From Polyangiaceae bacterium (GTDB lineage: Bacteria > Myxococcota_A > Polyangia > Polyangiales > Polyangiaceae): a stretch of DNA of 64,000 nt. The position numbers were made by a program, and so were the translations under genes. This document shows, piece after piece, positions 32,833 through 41,518 of the stretch. The stretch is taken from NCBI GenBank assembly GCA_023150915.1, contig JAKLKA010000014.1, forward strand, positions 1 to 64,000. The letters run 5' to 3'. The stretch's first letter is position 1. Every line of letters begins with the position of its first letter. Under the pieces are notes generated by a model that saw only the letters and a list, made by a program, of their open reading frames with translations, made no database searches and was not told where the DNA came from.

Positions 32833-33562
32833 CCGAGCGACGCGCGCCGTTGCCTTCCTGAACGTCACCCCCGAGCGACGCCGCCAGCCGTCGTGGATCG
32901 CAAAGCAGCGCGGGGACATGCCCGCGGTGGTGGTGGCCGGTCCGCCGCGCCTTCCGCGAGAGATGGTCGCGGCGTTTCAGCAAGAGCTGAACATGTTCCC
33001 CGAGTCGGTGATGCCGCCGGCTTCGATGGACGAGGCTCCGATCGAGAGCATGGTGTCGGAGGCGGAGCCGCACCCCCCCTTCGAGCCGGAAGGCGAGCCC
33101 TCCAGCGAGCCGCTGCTGCACGAGCCAGCGCTCCCCGATCCGGATCTTCTGGCAGGGCTGATCGACGCTGTCGAGCAACTCTCGCGCACCCGCAGCGAGG
33201 TGCTCGACGCCACCGCGGGGCAGCTGGCCGAGCTCGCGACCTTGATCGCCCGGCGCGTGATCGCTCATGAGCTGAGCGTCAGCCCCGAGGTCGTCGAAGG
33301 CCTGGTCCGGGAGGGGCTCGATGCGTTGGGCGAGCACGACCGGGTGTCGATTCGGGTCGGCTCTGGCTTCGGCGCCGCGATCGAACCGATGAAGCAACGG
33401 CTGAGCTCGAACGGCCAGAACGTCGCAGTGCGGGTCGACCCGGCGCTTTCCGACTTCGCGTGTGTGGTCGAGACCGAGCTTGGCGTGGTCGACGAGTCCA
33501 TCGAGGCGCGCCTGACCGCTCTTCTCCAAGCGCTCAAACCCGACAGTGCCCCGCCGATCTGA
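32825..33562 (+). CDS. fliH: Flagellar assembly protein FliH
   Basis: 245 residues if TTG 32825 is used (8-nt overlap with fliG). Start uncertain: MPAVVVAG further in is an alternative. Acidic Pro/Glu middle (~55-100), then the helix LAELATLIARRVIAHELSVS and the FliH-type C-terminus DRVSIRVGSG...VRVDPALSDFACVVETELGV. Negative regulator and stator of the FliI ATPase. Position between fliG and fliI supports the call. Confidence 0.85.
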   Translation: MSDRATRAVAFLNVTPERRRQPSWIAKQRGDMPAVVVAGPPRLPREMVAAFQQELNMFPESVMPPASMDEAPIESMVSEAEPHPPFEPEGEPSSEPLLHEPALPDPDLLAGLIDAVEQLSRTRSEVLDATAGQLAELATLIARRVIAHELSVSPEVVEGLVREGLDALGEHDRVSIRVGSGFGAAIEPMKQRLSSNGQNVAVRVDPALSDFACVVETELGVVDESIEARLTALLQALKPDSAPPI

Positions 33563-33567
33563 ACTGA

Positions 33568-34890
33568 ATGCGCATGCTCGACCGCCTCATCGAAAAGACC
33601 AAGAGCGCCCCGGTTCACAACCCGCGAGGCGTGGTGCTCGACGTGGTGGGGCTGATCGTCGAGGTCGGCGGCCTGCGCGCGGCCGTGGGCGACACGCTGG
33701 CCGTCGACTCTGCTCGAGGGCTCGAGCTCGAAGTCGTCGGATTCCGCGGCGGGCGCCTGCTGGCCACGCCCCTGGGGCCTCTGGCTGGCGTGCGGCCCGG
33801 GGCGCGGGTCTTCCGTACCCATCGCGGCGCGAGCGTCCCGGCGTCGAAGGGCCTGCTCGGTCGCGTGATCGACTCGTTCGGCCGTCCGCTCGACGGCGAG
33901 CCTGCACCGGAGCTGGACCGCATGGTGCCGGTGCACGCGCCGCCGCCGCCGCCGTTCGCGCGGCGGCCCATCGATAGGCCGTTTGCCACCGGCGTGCGCG
34001 CCGTGGATGCCCTTCTGCCACTGGGCATCGGCCAGCGCATGGGCATCTTCGCCGGCGCCGGCGTGGGCAAGAGCACCCTGCTGGGCATGATCTGCCGCTC
34101 GTCTCAGGCCGACGTGAACGTGGTGGGACTGATTGGCGAGCGTGGTCGCGAGCTCAACGACTTCATCCGGCAAAGCCTGGGCGCCGAAGGCCTGTCTCGC
34201 ACCGTGGTGGTCGCCGCGACCAGCGATCAACCGCCCCTGGTGCGCGCGCGGGGGGCCGAATCCGCCACCGCGTTGGCGGAGTACTTCCGCAATCAAGGGC
34301 TGAGCGTGCTCTTGGTGATGGACTCGATCACCCGCTACGCCATGGCGCTGCGCGAGGCCGCGCTGGCAGCCGGCGAGCCGCCGGCGACCAAGGGGTACCC
34401 ACCGAGCGTGTTCGCGGCCCTCCCCCGGCTGCTCGAGCGCGCGGGCACCGGCGGGTGCAACGGCGTGATCACTGCGCTCTACACCGTGTTGGTGGAAGGC
34501 GACGACATGTCCGATCCGATCGCCGACTCGGTGCGTAGCATTCTGGACGGCCACTTGGTGCTCTCGCGCGAGCTGGCAGAAAAGGGGCACTTCCCGGCCA
34601 TCGACGTGCTGCAGAGCGTGTCGCGCTTGGCGCCCGAGATCGCGCACCCCGACGACCTGCGCGCAGGCGCGCTGCTGCGCGACCTCTTGTCGGTGTATCG
34701 CGAGGTCGCCGATCTCATCCAGGTCGGCGCCTATGTCACGGGCAGCGACCCGCGGGTGGAAGCCGCCCGCGCGGCCATGCCCCACCTCGAGGCCTTCTTG
34801 AAGCAGGGCATGAACGAGCGAATCAGCGCCGATGAGGCGCGCGCGCGGCTGCACGTGCTCGCTCGGCAGGCCGTCGGGAGAGCCGGATGA
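33568..34890 (+). CDS. fliI: Flagellum-specific export ATPase FliI
   Basis: 440 residues. Walker A GIFAGAGVGKSTLLGM (~162-177), GLIGERGRELNDFIRQSLG, Walker B LSVLLVMDSITRYAMALREA and the family signature PPSVFAALPRLLERAG. Hexameric ATPase that unloads export substrates. Complete; ATG follows the fliH stop by 5 nt. Confidence 0.95.
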   Translation: MRMLDRLIEKTKSAPVHNPRGVVLDVVGLIVEVGGLRAAVGDTLAVDSARGLELEVVGFRGGRLLATPLGPLAGVRPGARVFRTHRGASVPASKGLLGRVIDSFGRPLDGEPAPELDRMVPVHAPPPPPFARRPIDRPFATGVRAVDALLPLGIGQRMGIFAGAGVGKSTLLGMICRSSQADVNVVGLIGERGRELNDFIRQSLGAEGLSRTVVVAATSDQPPLVRARGAESATALAEYFRNQGLSVLLVMDSITRYAMALREAALAAGEPPATKGYPPSVFAALPRLLERAGTGGCNGVITALYTVLVEGDDMSDPIADSVRSILDGHLVLSRELAEKGHFPAIDVLQSVSRLAPEIAHPDDLRAGALLRDLLSVYREVADLIQVGAYVTGSDPRVEAARAAMPHLEAFLKQGMNERISADEARARLHVLARQAVGRAG

Positions 34891-35339
34891 AGAGCCGGCT
34901 TGCGCGGCTCGCCAAGCTGACCGAGCTTCGCAAGAAGGACCTCGAAGATCGCGCTGCGCGACTCGCCGCGGCGCACCAGGCGACGGAACAGGCTCGCGAG
35001 CGCCTGGTCGCCGAAGAGGCCGCGCACCACCTGGCCGAGGTCGACCGCTCGGCGCTGGCGCAAGGCGGGCTCGAGCCCGAGACCTGGCGCACCGCGAACG
35101 AGTGGCTCGAGCTGCGCGAGCTCTACCGCGAGGCGGCTCGCCGGCGCGTTGCGCTGGCCGAGGTCGCGGCGCTTCGCGCCCAAGAGCAGGTCTTGGCGGC
35201 GCGGGCCGCGCTGCGCCGTCTCGAGGTCCTCGAAGAGCGGCTGCGGCGCGCCCTCTCGAAAACCGAAGAGCGCAAAGAGAGCAAGGCCCACGACGAGATC
35301 GCGGCCGGTCGTGCCGCTGCCCGTGCCCGGACGCGTTGA
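34887..35339 (+). CDS. fliJ: Flagellar export protein FliJ
   Basis: 150 residues, almost entirely charged coiled coil rich in Arg, Glu and Ala (for example LAKLTELRKKDLEDRAARLA). ATG overlaps fliI by 4 nt. FliJ proteins share little sequence; size, coiled coil and position identify it. It is the central stalk that links FliI to FlhA. Confidence 0.82.
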   Translation: MKSRLARLAKLTELRKKDLEDRAARLAAAHQATEQARERLVAEEAAHHLAEVDRSALAQGGLEPETWRTANEWLELRELYREAARRRVALAEVAALRAQEQVLAARAALRRLEVLEERLRRALSKTEERKESKAHDEIAAGRAAARARTR

Positions 35340-35342
35340 GCC

Positions 35343-35927
35343 ATGGATTCGACCAAACTCGGCCTCGACATGCTCGGCCCTGCCAGCGACGAGCGCGGCG
35401 CAGAGCGCCGCCGGCGACAAGAAGTCGAGAAATGGGCGCACGCTCTGGCCACCAGCGTGGCGAGCGCGCTGCCGGCCGCCGCCGAGGGCGAGGCCCAGAT
35501 CGGGACGCCGGTGCATTGGCGTCCGAGCGACGGTGAGCTGACGCCTGGGGCCGGGCCGCTGGCCGGCGCTGCGGCAGCGCCGTCTGAAGACGCCGACCCG
35601 CAGTCACCGGTTCGACTCAGCGTAAACGCGGGCGATCTCGGCGAGGTCGACATCGTGGTCGATCGATCGGCCCAGGGGGTGCGGGTGATCATCGGCCTGG
35701 CGGATCCGAACGCCGATACCGCGATGATTCCCGAGCTCTCGGCGCTCCAGCGGGCGCTGGAAGCCAGCGGCATCCGCGTGGCCTCGGTGCGCACCGTCGC
35801 TCAGAGTCGCGTCGGCACCGTTCTTGCTCAGTCCAAGTTCCGTGTCGCCAAGGGTGACCCGCCCGCGGATGACGAGAAGCACGAGAGCAGACGGCGTTCG
35901 TCGAAGCGTTTGAATCTGATCGGTTGA
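35343..35927 (+). CDS. fliK: FliK-like hook-length control protein (short)
   Basis: 194 residues. Residues ~75-150 match the FliK C-terminal domain: VRLSVNAGDLGEVDIVVDRS and VRVIIGLADPNADTAMIPEL followed by SALQRALEASGIRVASVRTV. The N-terminal ruler region is only ~70 residues, far shorter than the several hundred in typical FliK. Lies between fliJ and flgD, where fliK belongs. Either a minimal ruler or only the switch half; a longer ruler elsewhere is possible. Confidence 0.72.
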   Translation: MDSTKLGLDMLGPASDERGAERRRRQEVEKWAHALATSVASALPAAAEGEAQIGTPVHWRPSDGELTPGAGPLAGAAAAPSEDADPQSPVRLSVNAGDLGEVDIVVDRSAQGVRVIIGLADPNADTAMIPELSALQRALEASGIRVASVRTVAQSRVGTVLAQSKFRVAKGDPPADDEKHESRRRSSKRLNLIG

Positions 35928-35930
35928 GCC

Positions 35931-36626
35931 ATGGTGGATTCAGTCAACAATAGCCAAGCAGCGTCCGGCGCCACCGGCAGCGGAATGACCGGCGCGCTGA
36001 CGGGTGGCAACACCATGGGGAAGGACGCCTTCCTGAAGCTCTTGGTGGCTCAGCTCAGGCACCAAGATCCGCTCAAGCCCCAAGACGGCTCCGAGTTCGT
36101 GGCCGAGCTCGCGCAGTTCTCGTCTCTCGAGCAGACCATCGCCATCAACGATCGCCTCGACATGCTCGCGCTGCAAAACCGCGGCCTGGCCAACACCCAG
36201 GTGGCCGGTCTGGTGGGGCAAGTAGCGACAGTGCGCGGAACGATGGTGACCAGCGATGGCACCGGAGTGGGTGCGCCCGTCAACTTCACCCTGGGCGGCG
36301 CCGCCGACAAGGTGACGGTGAAGATCACCAACCAGTCCGGTGAAACGGTACGAACCATCGAAGTGGGGGCGAAGGCCGCAGGCTTCGCCAAGGTGATGTG
36401 GGATGGCCGCAACGACGCTGGCGTGGTCCAGCCCGCCGGCGCCTACCAGGTCTCGATCGTGGCCAAAGACGCGAGCGACGCGCCGGTCAGCGTCGAGCAA
36501 GAGACCAGCGGCACGGTGACCGGGGTGTCTTTCGACAAGGGCTACCCGGTGCTGCACCTCGACACGGGCGTCAGCGTACCGGTCTCGGATCTGCTGAAGA
36601 TCGAGCCGGCCAAGAGCAAGCCATGA
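35931..36626 (+). CDS. flgD: Hook-capping protein FlgD
   Basis: 231 residues. N-terminal core MGKDAFLKLLVAQLRHQDPL followed by KPQDGSEFVAELAQFSSLEQ. Then the FlgD Ig-like/tudor part with VMWDGRNDAGVVQPAGAYQV and the C-terminal VPVSDLLKIEPAKS. Scaffold for hook polymerisation. Three nt after fliK. Confidence 0.93.
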   Translation: MVDSVNNSQAASGATGSGMTGALTGGNTMGKDAFLKLLVAQLRHQDPLKPQDGSEFVAELAQFSSLEQTIAINDRLDMLALQNRGLANTQVAGLVGQVATVRGTMVTSDGTGVGAPVNFTLGGAADKVTVKITNQSGETVRTIEVGAKAAGFAKVMWDGRNDAGVVQPAGAYQVSIVAKDASDAPVSVEQETSGTVTGVSFDKGYPVLHLDTGVSVPVSDLLKIEPAKSKP

Positions 36627-36691
36627 TCACGACCGGCCCAGCGCCGGTTCTGCCGACACAAGGGAAACGAAAGGAAAGTCAGGAGGCCTAA

Positions 36692-37984
36692 ATGGTATTG
36701 CGGGCAATGTACTCGGGGGTTTCCGGTCTTCGGGCCGAAGGAGAGGCGCTCGGGGTCGTCGGCGACAACATCGCCAACGTCAACACCGTGGGCTTCAAGG
36801 GCCAGCGCGTGATCTTTCACGACGTGCTCGGCCACTCCATCCTCGCCGGGTCGTCCTCGGCGATGCCGGGGTCGGGTGTGCGCGTCGGTGGGATCCAGCA
36901 GCTCTTCACCCAAGGGTCACTGGCGAACACGGGCGTGTCGACCGATCTCGCACTCAACGGCGACGGCTTCTTCGTCGTTCAAGGCACGGTGGCAGGTGTG
37001 CAAGGCAACTTCTACACGCGCGCCGGACAGTTCGTGATCGACAATCAGGGCTACCTCACGGACTCTGGCGGGTTGCAAGTGCAAGGCTATGCGGCCAACC
37101 CGGACGGAACGTTCCAGGCGTCCGTGTCGTCGATCAAGGCACCCACCTCGTCGATCCAACCGAACGCCACCGAGCTGATGGAGATCACGGCGAACCTGGA
37201 CGCGAACTCGACCACGCCCACGTTGCCCTGGGACGCTCAGAACCCGGCGAACACGGCGAACTTCTCGACCTCGATGACGGTCTACGACTCGCTCGGGAAC
37301 TCTCACCAGGTCGAGGTGTACTTCCGCAAGACGGCCGCCAACACCTGGGACTATCACGTCTTGGCCCAAGGCAGCGAGCTTGCCACCCCGGTGGCCGGCA
37401 ACGCCGAGATCGGAACCGGCTCGCTGGCGTTCACCACCAACGGTGCGCTCAACACCGTGACGACGACCACTGCGGTCAGCGTCAGCTTCGCCGGCGCCAC
37501 CGGCGCCCAGGCCATCACGCTGGACTTCGGCACACCGATCGCTGGCGGTGGCACGGGCCTCGACGGAAGCACGCAGTTCGGGTCGCCGTCCAACATCTCG
37601 AGCCAGTCGCAGGACGGCTACTCGTCCGGCGACTTCGCCGGGGTCGCGGTCGACGGTCAGGGCGTGGTGATGGGCCTCTACACCAACGGGCAGAAGCTCG
37701 CGATTGGGCAACTGGCCATCGCGAAGTTCCGCGCCAACGAGGGCCTGGGCCGTGCCGGGCAGAACTTGTGGATCGACACCCGAGAGAGCGGCACCGCGGC
37801 GCTGGGCACCGCCGGCAGCGGCGGGCGCGCAGCGGTTTCGGCCGGCGCGCTCGAGAGCTCGAACGTCGATCTGGCGGAAGAGTTCGTGGGTCTCATCCAG
37901 CACCAGCGGTCGTTCTCGGCGAACTCGAAGACGATCACCACCGCGGACGAGATGCTCCAAGAGCTGATCAACATCAAGCGCTAG
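36692..37984 (+). CDS. flgE: Flagellar hook protein FlgE
   Basis: 430 residues. MVLRAMYSGVSGLRAEGEAL, VVGDNIANVNTVGFKGQRVI, LALNGDGFFVVQGT, SMTVYDSLGNSHQVEVYFRK and C-terminal SNVDLAEEFVGLIQHQRSFS then ANSKTITTADEMLQELINIK. Complete hook subunit. GTCAGGAGG precedes the ATG. Followed by a perfect GC hairpin. Confidence 0.95.
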   Translation: MVLRAMYSGVSGLRAEGEALGVVGDNIANVNTVGFKGQRVIFHDVLGHSILAGSSSAMPGSGVRVGGIQQLFTQGSLANTGVSTDLALNGDGFFVVQGTVAGVQGNFYTRAGQFVIDNQGYLTDSGGLQVQGYAANPDGTFQASVSSIKAPTSSIQPNATELMEITANLDANSTTPTLPWDAQNPANTANFSTSMTVYDSLGNSHQVEVYFRKTAANTWDYHVLAQGSELATPVAGNAEIGTGSLAFTTNGALNTVTTTTAVSVSFAGATGAQAITLDFGTPIAGGGTGLDGSTQFGSPSNISSQSQDGYSSGDFAGVAVDGQGVVMGLYTNGQKLAIGQLAIAKFRANEGLGRAGQNLWIDTRESGTAALGTAGSGGRAAVSAGALESSNVDLAEEFVGLIQHQRSFSANSKTITTADEMLQELINIKR

Positions 37985-37990
37985 GCCTGA

Positions 37991-38012
37991 CGCGGGCTCG
38001 CCCGAGCCCGCG
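37991..38012 (+). terminator. Hairpin after flgE
   Basis: CGCGGGCTCG-CC-CGAGCCCGCG perfect inverted repeat 10 nt after the flgE stop, with TTTTCT about 20 nt further. Probable weak terminator or mRNA-end stabiliser. Confidence 0.5.
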
Positions 38013-38053
38013 CGCGGCTTCCACGTTTTCTAGTTGGCAGAACCCCCCCTTGG

Positions 38054-38086
38054 AAGGCCGGTCGCGTCCCCTGCGCGGCCGGCCTT
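38054..38086 (+). promoter_or_regulatory. Inverted repeat in the fliL leader
   Basis: AAGGCCGG (38054-38061) and CCGGCCTT (38079-38086) form a stem 19 nt before fliL. It could hide or expose the region just upstream of the start. I see no well-spaced sigma-54 or sigma-28 site for fliL. Confidence 0.35.
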
Positions 38087-38104
38087 CGCTACGAGGACGT
38101 CGAC

Positions 38105-38617
38105 ATGAGCGAAGACGCCGAAGAGGGCACGGTCAGCCCGGCCCCGACACCCAAGAAGAAGAGCAGCCTCGGCATCATCATCGGCGTGTTGGTCGCTGCC
38201 GCGGCGGCCGGGGGCGGCGCGTTCTTGGGGCCGAAGTACCTTTCTGGAGGCGCGGCAGCCAAGCACGGCGCCGAGGGCGAAGAAGAAGAGGAGCCCGCCG
38301 GCGGCGGTCATGGCGCAGCCAGCACCGTCGCGTTCCAGCCCATTGTCGTGGATGTTCGGGGTGGCGACGATGTGCACCACCTCAAGGTGGTGCTCACCTT
38401 CGAGCTGGCGGGGAGCACCAAGCCGGAAGACTTCGAGAAGTTCTCGCCGCGCGGTCGTGAGGCCGCGATCGTCTACTTGCGAAGCAAGAGCTTCGACGAC
38501 GTCACCAGCCCCGAGAAGTTCCCCGAGCTGTCGGCCGAGCTCACCGAGAAGGTGGTCACCGCGGTCGGGAAGAAGCGCGTGAAGCGCATGATGATCACCG
38601 ACTTCGTGACCCAATGA
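38105..38617 (+). CDS. fliL: Flagellar basal body-associated protein FliL
   Basis: 170 residues. One N-terminal transmembrane helix (~18-40, LGIIIGVLVAAAAAGGGAFL), an acidic linker, then the FliL domain with HLKVVLTFELAGSTKPEDF and the C-terminal RVKRMMITDFVTQ. Stator-associated inner-membrane protein. ATGA overlap with fliM. Confidence 0.9.
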   Translation: MSEDAEEGTVSPAPTPKKKSSLGIIIGVLVAAAAAGGGAFLGPKYLSGGAAAKHGAEGEEEEEPAGGGHGAASTVAFQPIVVDVRGGDDVHHLKVVLTFELAGSTKPEDFEKFSPRGREAAIVYLRSKSFDDVTSPEKFPELSAELTEKVVTAVGKKRVKRMMITDFVTQ

Positions 38618-39534
38618 GTGCCGTGGCCCGCGCCTCAATCGACGTTGCCGTGGCACCTGCGCGGCGCCGGGAGCGCAGCAGCCTGCGGCCTTTGGATCTG
38701 ACGGGCCGCGAGCGCCACCTGCGCGGTGCGATGCAGGCGATGTCGCGGGTGGCTGCGCGCTTCGCGCGTGCCGCACGCCGGACCCTGCCGTTCTTGGTCC
38801 GCCGGCGTGCCCACCTCGAGCCCGGGCCGGTCTCGCTTCCGGCTGCCGGGCCCGACCGCGCCGCAGAGGCCGGCCCGAGGTTCTTGGTTCGGCTCGAAGC
38901 TCCAGACGGTCCCGCCTGGGGCCTCTTGGCGCTCAACTCCGAGGCCCTCTCGCTCTTGCTCGAGTCCGCGCTGGGCGGCGGCGAGGGGCAGGCCGCGCCG
39001 CTCGGCGCCGAGCTGTCGCTGGCACAGGCCGCGTTGACGGCGCGCATCGCGCGCTCGCTGGCCCAAGACTTCGCCACCGCGGTCAGCGCCGAGACCGGGC
39101 TGCGCCTTCAGGTGGTGGCTGCGCAGGCGGTGGCGGCCGGCGAAGGCGCCGAATCGGAGAAGCTCGACGGGCTGGCGGTAGAGTGTGGGTTCTCCGGCCT
39201 CAGCGAAAGCGCGGTGGTGATCGTCGCCGTCAGCGCCGAGGCGCTCGAGGCCGCGGCGCGTGAGCAGGCGGTGGACGACGCGCCCGCCGCCGCTGACCCC
39301 CGCATGACCGAAGCCATCCACGAGGTGCCCGTCACCCTGGTGGCAGAGCTCGGGGTGGTGACGCTCGATCTTCGGCAGGTGCTCTCGTTCACCGTCGGGC
39401 AGGTCATCCGGCTGCCGACGGCGGTCGATGATCCGGTCACGATTCGCGTGGCGGGCTTGGAGAAGTTCACGGCTGCCCCAGTGGTCTCGCGCGGGCAGCT
39501 GGCCGTGCAGATCCGCGGTCGGCACGAAGAATGA
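38614..39534 (+). CDS. fliM: FliM-like motor switch protein lacking the CheY-binding peptide
   Basis: 306 residues. A basic N-terminal ~50 residues (LTGRERHLRGAMQAMSRVAA) corresponds to the start of the FliM middle domain. A CheC-like middle domain follows (LNSEALSLLLESALGGGEGQ). The SpoA domain lies at ~225-300 (EVPVTLVAELGVVTLDLRQV, then GQVIRLPTAV and GQLAVQI). The usual N-terminal EIDALL peptide that binds CheY-P is not visible. Divergent from canonical FliM; placement between fliL and fliN supports it. Confidence 0.78.
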   Translation: MSAVARASIDVAVAPARRRERSSLRPLDLTGRERHLRGAMQAMSRVAARFARAARRTLPFLVRRRAHLEPGPVSLPAAGPDRAAEAGPRFLVRLEAPDGPAWGLLALNSEALSLLLESALGGGEGQAAPLGAELSLAQAALTARIARSLAQDFATAVSAETGLRLQVVAAQAVAAGEGAESEKLDGLAVECGFSGLSESAVVIVAVSAEALEAAAREQAVDDAPAAADPRMTEAIHEVPVTLVAELGVVTLDLRQVLSFTVGQVIRLPTAVDDPVTIRVAGLEKFTAAPVVSRGQLAVQIRGRHEE

Positions 39535-39547
39535 ATGCGGAGCGGAC

Positions 39548-39934
39548 ATGAGCGATGCGCAGAAGTCTCAGGCACCCGGGTTCGCGACCATCGCCGGCGA
39601 TTCTCCGCCCGCCGTCACCCCGCTGTCGGCCCCCCCGGTGAGCCCGGCGCCGGCGGCACCGGTCTCGAGCCTCGATTCCATCGGATTCGTGATGGATGTT
39701 CCGGTGGAAGTCACGGTCGAGCTCGGTCGCCGCAGCACGAAGATCGGAGAGATCTTGCGGCTCGGCCCCGGGTCGGTGCTCGAGCTGGACAAGGTCAACG
39801 GTGAGCCGCTCGACATCTACGTCAACAACCGTCTGATAGCCCAGGGTGAGGCAGTGGTGGTGGGCGAGCGCTACGGTGTGCGGCTGACCGAGGTGCTGGT
39901 GGGTGAAGAAACTCGGAGAGGCGGTGCCGGGTGA
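39548..39934 (+). CDS. fliN: Flagellar motor switch protein FliN
   Basis: 128 residues from ATG 39548. A Pro/Ala-rich N-terminal ~45 residues, then the SpoA domain: FVMDVPVEVTVELGRRSTKI, ILRLGPGSVLELDKVNGEPL, DIYVNNRLIAQGEAVVVGER and YGVRLTEVL. Complete C-ring subunit. Confidence 0.95.
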   Translation: MSDAQKSQAPGFATIAGDSPPAVTPLSAPPVSPAPAAPVSSLDSIGFVMDVPVEVTVELGRRSTKIGEILRLGPGSVLELDKVNGEPLDIYVNNRLIAQGEAVVVGERYGVRLTEVLVGEETRRGGAG

Positions 39935-40590
39935 AGGCCTGGATGCTGATCGCAGCACTCGCGGTGGCGGTGCTGCCGTCGCCGGTGTTCGCCCAGGCGG
40001 CGGACGCGCCCGATGCTTCTGACGCGCCCCGCGCCTGGCTGTCGCAGCGTGGTCAAGCGCCACTGGGGAACGATCGCGCCGGCGACTCGCCCAGTGGCGC
40101 GCGGGCGCTGCTGGGCCTGGTGGCCATGGCAGCGCTGGCCGGCGGCGTGATGTTCTGGCGCAAGAAGCGCGATCGCGCCGCGAAGACCGCTCAGGCGGGG
40201 TTGATGCTCGAGGTGCTGGCCTCGACCCGCCTGGGCCCCAAGGCGCAGGCGGTGGTCGCACGCGTGGGCAAGAAGGTCGTGCTCTTGGGCGTCACCGAGC
40301 ACAGCGTGCAGAAGCTGGCGTGGCTCGATGGTCGGAAGCTGACCACGGCCCCGGCCGTGGCGCTGCCGGAACCCGCCGCCCCGGCCGAGGCTCGGCCCCA
40401 GACGCCCGGCTTCGCTCAGGTGATCCGTGACGTGCTGGGCCGTACGCCGCCCGCTCGACCCGCCGACGCGGCGGTGGTGCTCGCCGAAGAGACCCGGGAC
40501 GTCTATGTGCCGAGCGCCGAGCGCCGGCCCGCGCGGATCGAGACCCAGGCAGCGGGGCTGGTCGCCCGACTGCGGGAGCTCGAGCGATGA
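39931..40590 (+). CDS. fliO: Flagellar biosynthetic protein FliO
   Basis: 219 residues from GTG 39931, overlapping fliN by 4 nt. N-terminal signal or TM segment (~4-22, ends VFA), second TM at ~66-82 (ALLGLVAMAALAGGVMFW), then the FliO cytoplasmic block with VLASTRLGPKAQAVVARVGK and KVVLLGVTEHSVQKL. Assists FliP assembly. Confidence 0.88.
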   Translation: MKAWMLIAALAVAVLPSPVFAQAADAPDASDAPRAWLSQRGQAPLGNDRAGDSPSGARALLGLVAMAALAGGVMFWRKKRDRAAKTAQAGLMLEVLASTRLGPKAQAVVARVGKKVVLLGVTEHSVQKLAWLDGRKLTTAPAVALPEPAAPAEARPQTPGFAQVIRDVLGRTPPARPADAAVVLAEETRDVYVPSAERRPARIETQAAGLVARLRELER

Positions 40591-41252
40591 ACCCGACTGC
40601 CGTCGTCGATCAGACCTTCGGCAACGGCTCGCTCACGCCGTCGCTGAAGGTTCTGCTGGTCCTGACGGTGCTGGCGCTCTTGCCAGCCATCATCCTGACC
40701 ATGACCAGCTTCGTCAGGACCGTCGTGGTCCTGTCGTTCGTGCGTCAAGGCGTGGGCACTCAGGTGCCGCCCAACCAGGTGGTCATCGGGCTGGCGCTGT
40801 TCCTCACGCTGTTCACCATGTCGCCGGTGGTCGACAGCATGAAGACCGCCGCCTACGACCCCTACATGCGGGGCGAGGTCACCGACATGCAGGCCCTCGA
40901 GCTGGCGTCGGTTCCGCTGAAGAAGTTCATGCTGCGCGAGACGCGGGAGGCGGACCTGCGCATGTTCTACTCGGTGACCAAGACGCCGTTGCCGGCCACG
41001 CCGGAAGACGTGCCAATGCGCCTGGCGGCGCCGGCTTTCGTGGTCTCGGAGCTGACCACCGCCTTCCAGATGGGGGTGATCATCCTCTTGCCGTTCCTGG
41101 TGGTGGACCTCGCGGTCGCCTCGCTCTTGATGAGCATGGGCATGATGATGGTGCCGCCGACCACCCTCAGCTTGCCGATCAAGCTTCTGCTGTTCGTCTT
41201 GGTCGATGGCTGGAGCCTGGTAGCAGGCTCGCTGATGAGGAGCTTCTGGTGA
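40587..41252 (+). CDS. fliP: Flagellar export gate protein FliP
   Basis: 221 residues. Core motifs: LLVLTVLALLPAIILTMTSF, RTVVVLSFVRQGVGTQVPPN and QVVIGLALFLTLFTMSPV, then VSELTTAFQMGVIILLPFLV and SMGMMMVPPTTLSLPIKLLL. Lacks a cleavable signal. ATGA overlap with fliO. Confidence 0.95.
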   Translation: MNPTAVVDQTFGNGSLTPSLKVLLVLTVLALLPAIILTMTSFVRTVVVLSFVRQGVGTQVPPNQVVIGLALFLTLFTMSPVVDSMKTAAYDPYMRGEVTDMQALELASVPLKKFMLRETREADLRMFYSVTKTPLPATPEDVPMRLAAPAFVVSELTTAFQMGVIILLPFLVVDLAVASLLMSMGMMMVPPTTLSLPIKLLLFVLVDGWSLVAGSLMRSFW

Positions 41253-41518
41253 CCACCGACGGCGCCGTCGAGCTCTTGCGGAACGCGCTGATCGTCGCCG
41301 CGCTGGTGGTCGGCCCCATGCTCGCCGTCGCGCTCTTCGTCGGGCTCATCGTCGGCGTCTTGCAGGCGGCGACCCAGGTGAACGAAGCCAGCATCAGCTT
41401 CGTGACCAAGCTGATCGCGATCGTGGCAACCTTCGTGGTCCTGGGCAGCTGGACGCTGCGCCAGCTCGTGGACTATTCGACGCGGACCATCTCTTCCATC
41501 GCGGATGTCACGAAGTGA
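41249..41518 (+). CDS. fliQ: Flagellar export gate protein FliQ
   Basis: 89 residues from GTG 41249, overlapping fliP by 4 nt. Two transmembrane helices (~15-40, ~52-72) with VVGPMLAVALFVGLIVGVLQ and AATQVNEASISFVTKLIAIV. Complete. Confidence 0.94.
   Translation: MTTDGAVELLRNALIVAALVVGPMLAVALFVGLIVGVLQAATQVNEASISFVTKLIAIVATFVVLGSWTLRQLVDYSTRTISSIADVTK

Noticed and set aside
33265-35607. 780-codon minus-strand open frame opposite fliH, fliI and fliJ
   Set aside because: Antisense shadow of well-identified genes, no recognisable motif.
38041-38090. Sigma-54-like elements before fliL
   Set aside because: Candidate GG and GC pairs are spaced 9 rather than 10, or lack the TTGC box.
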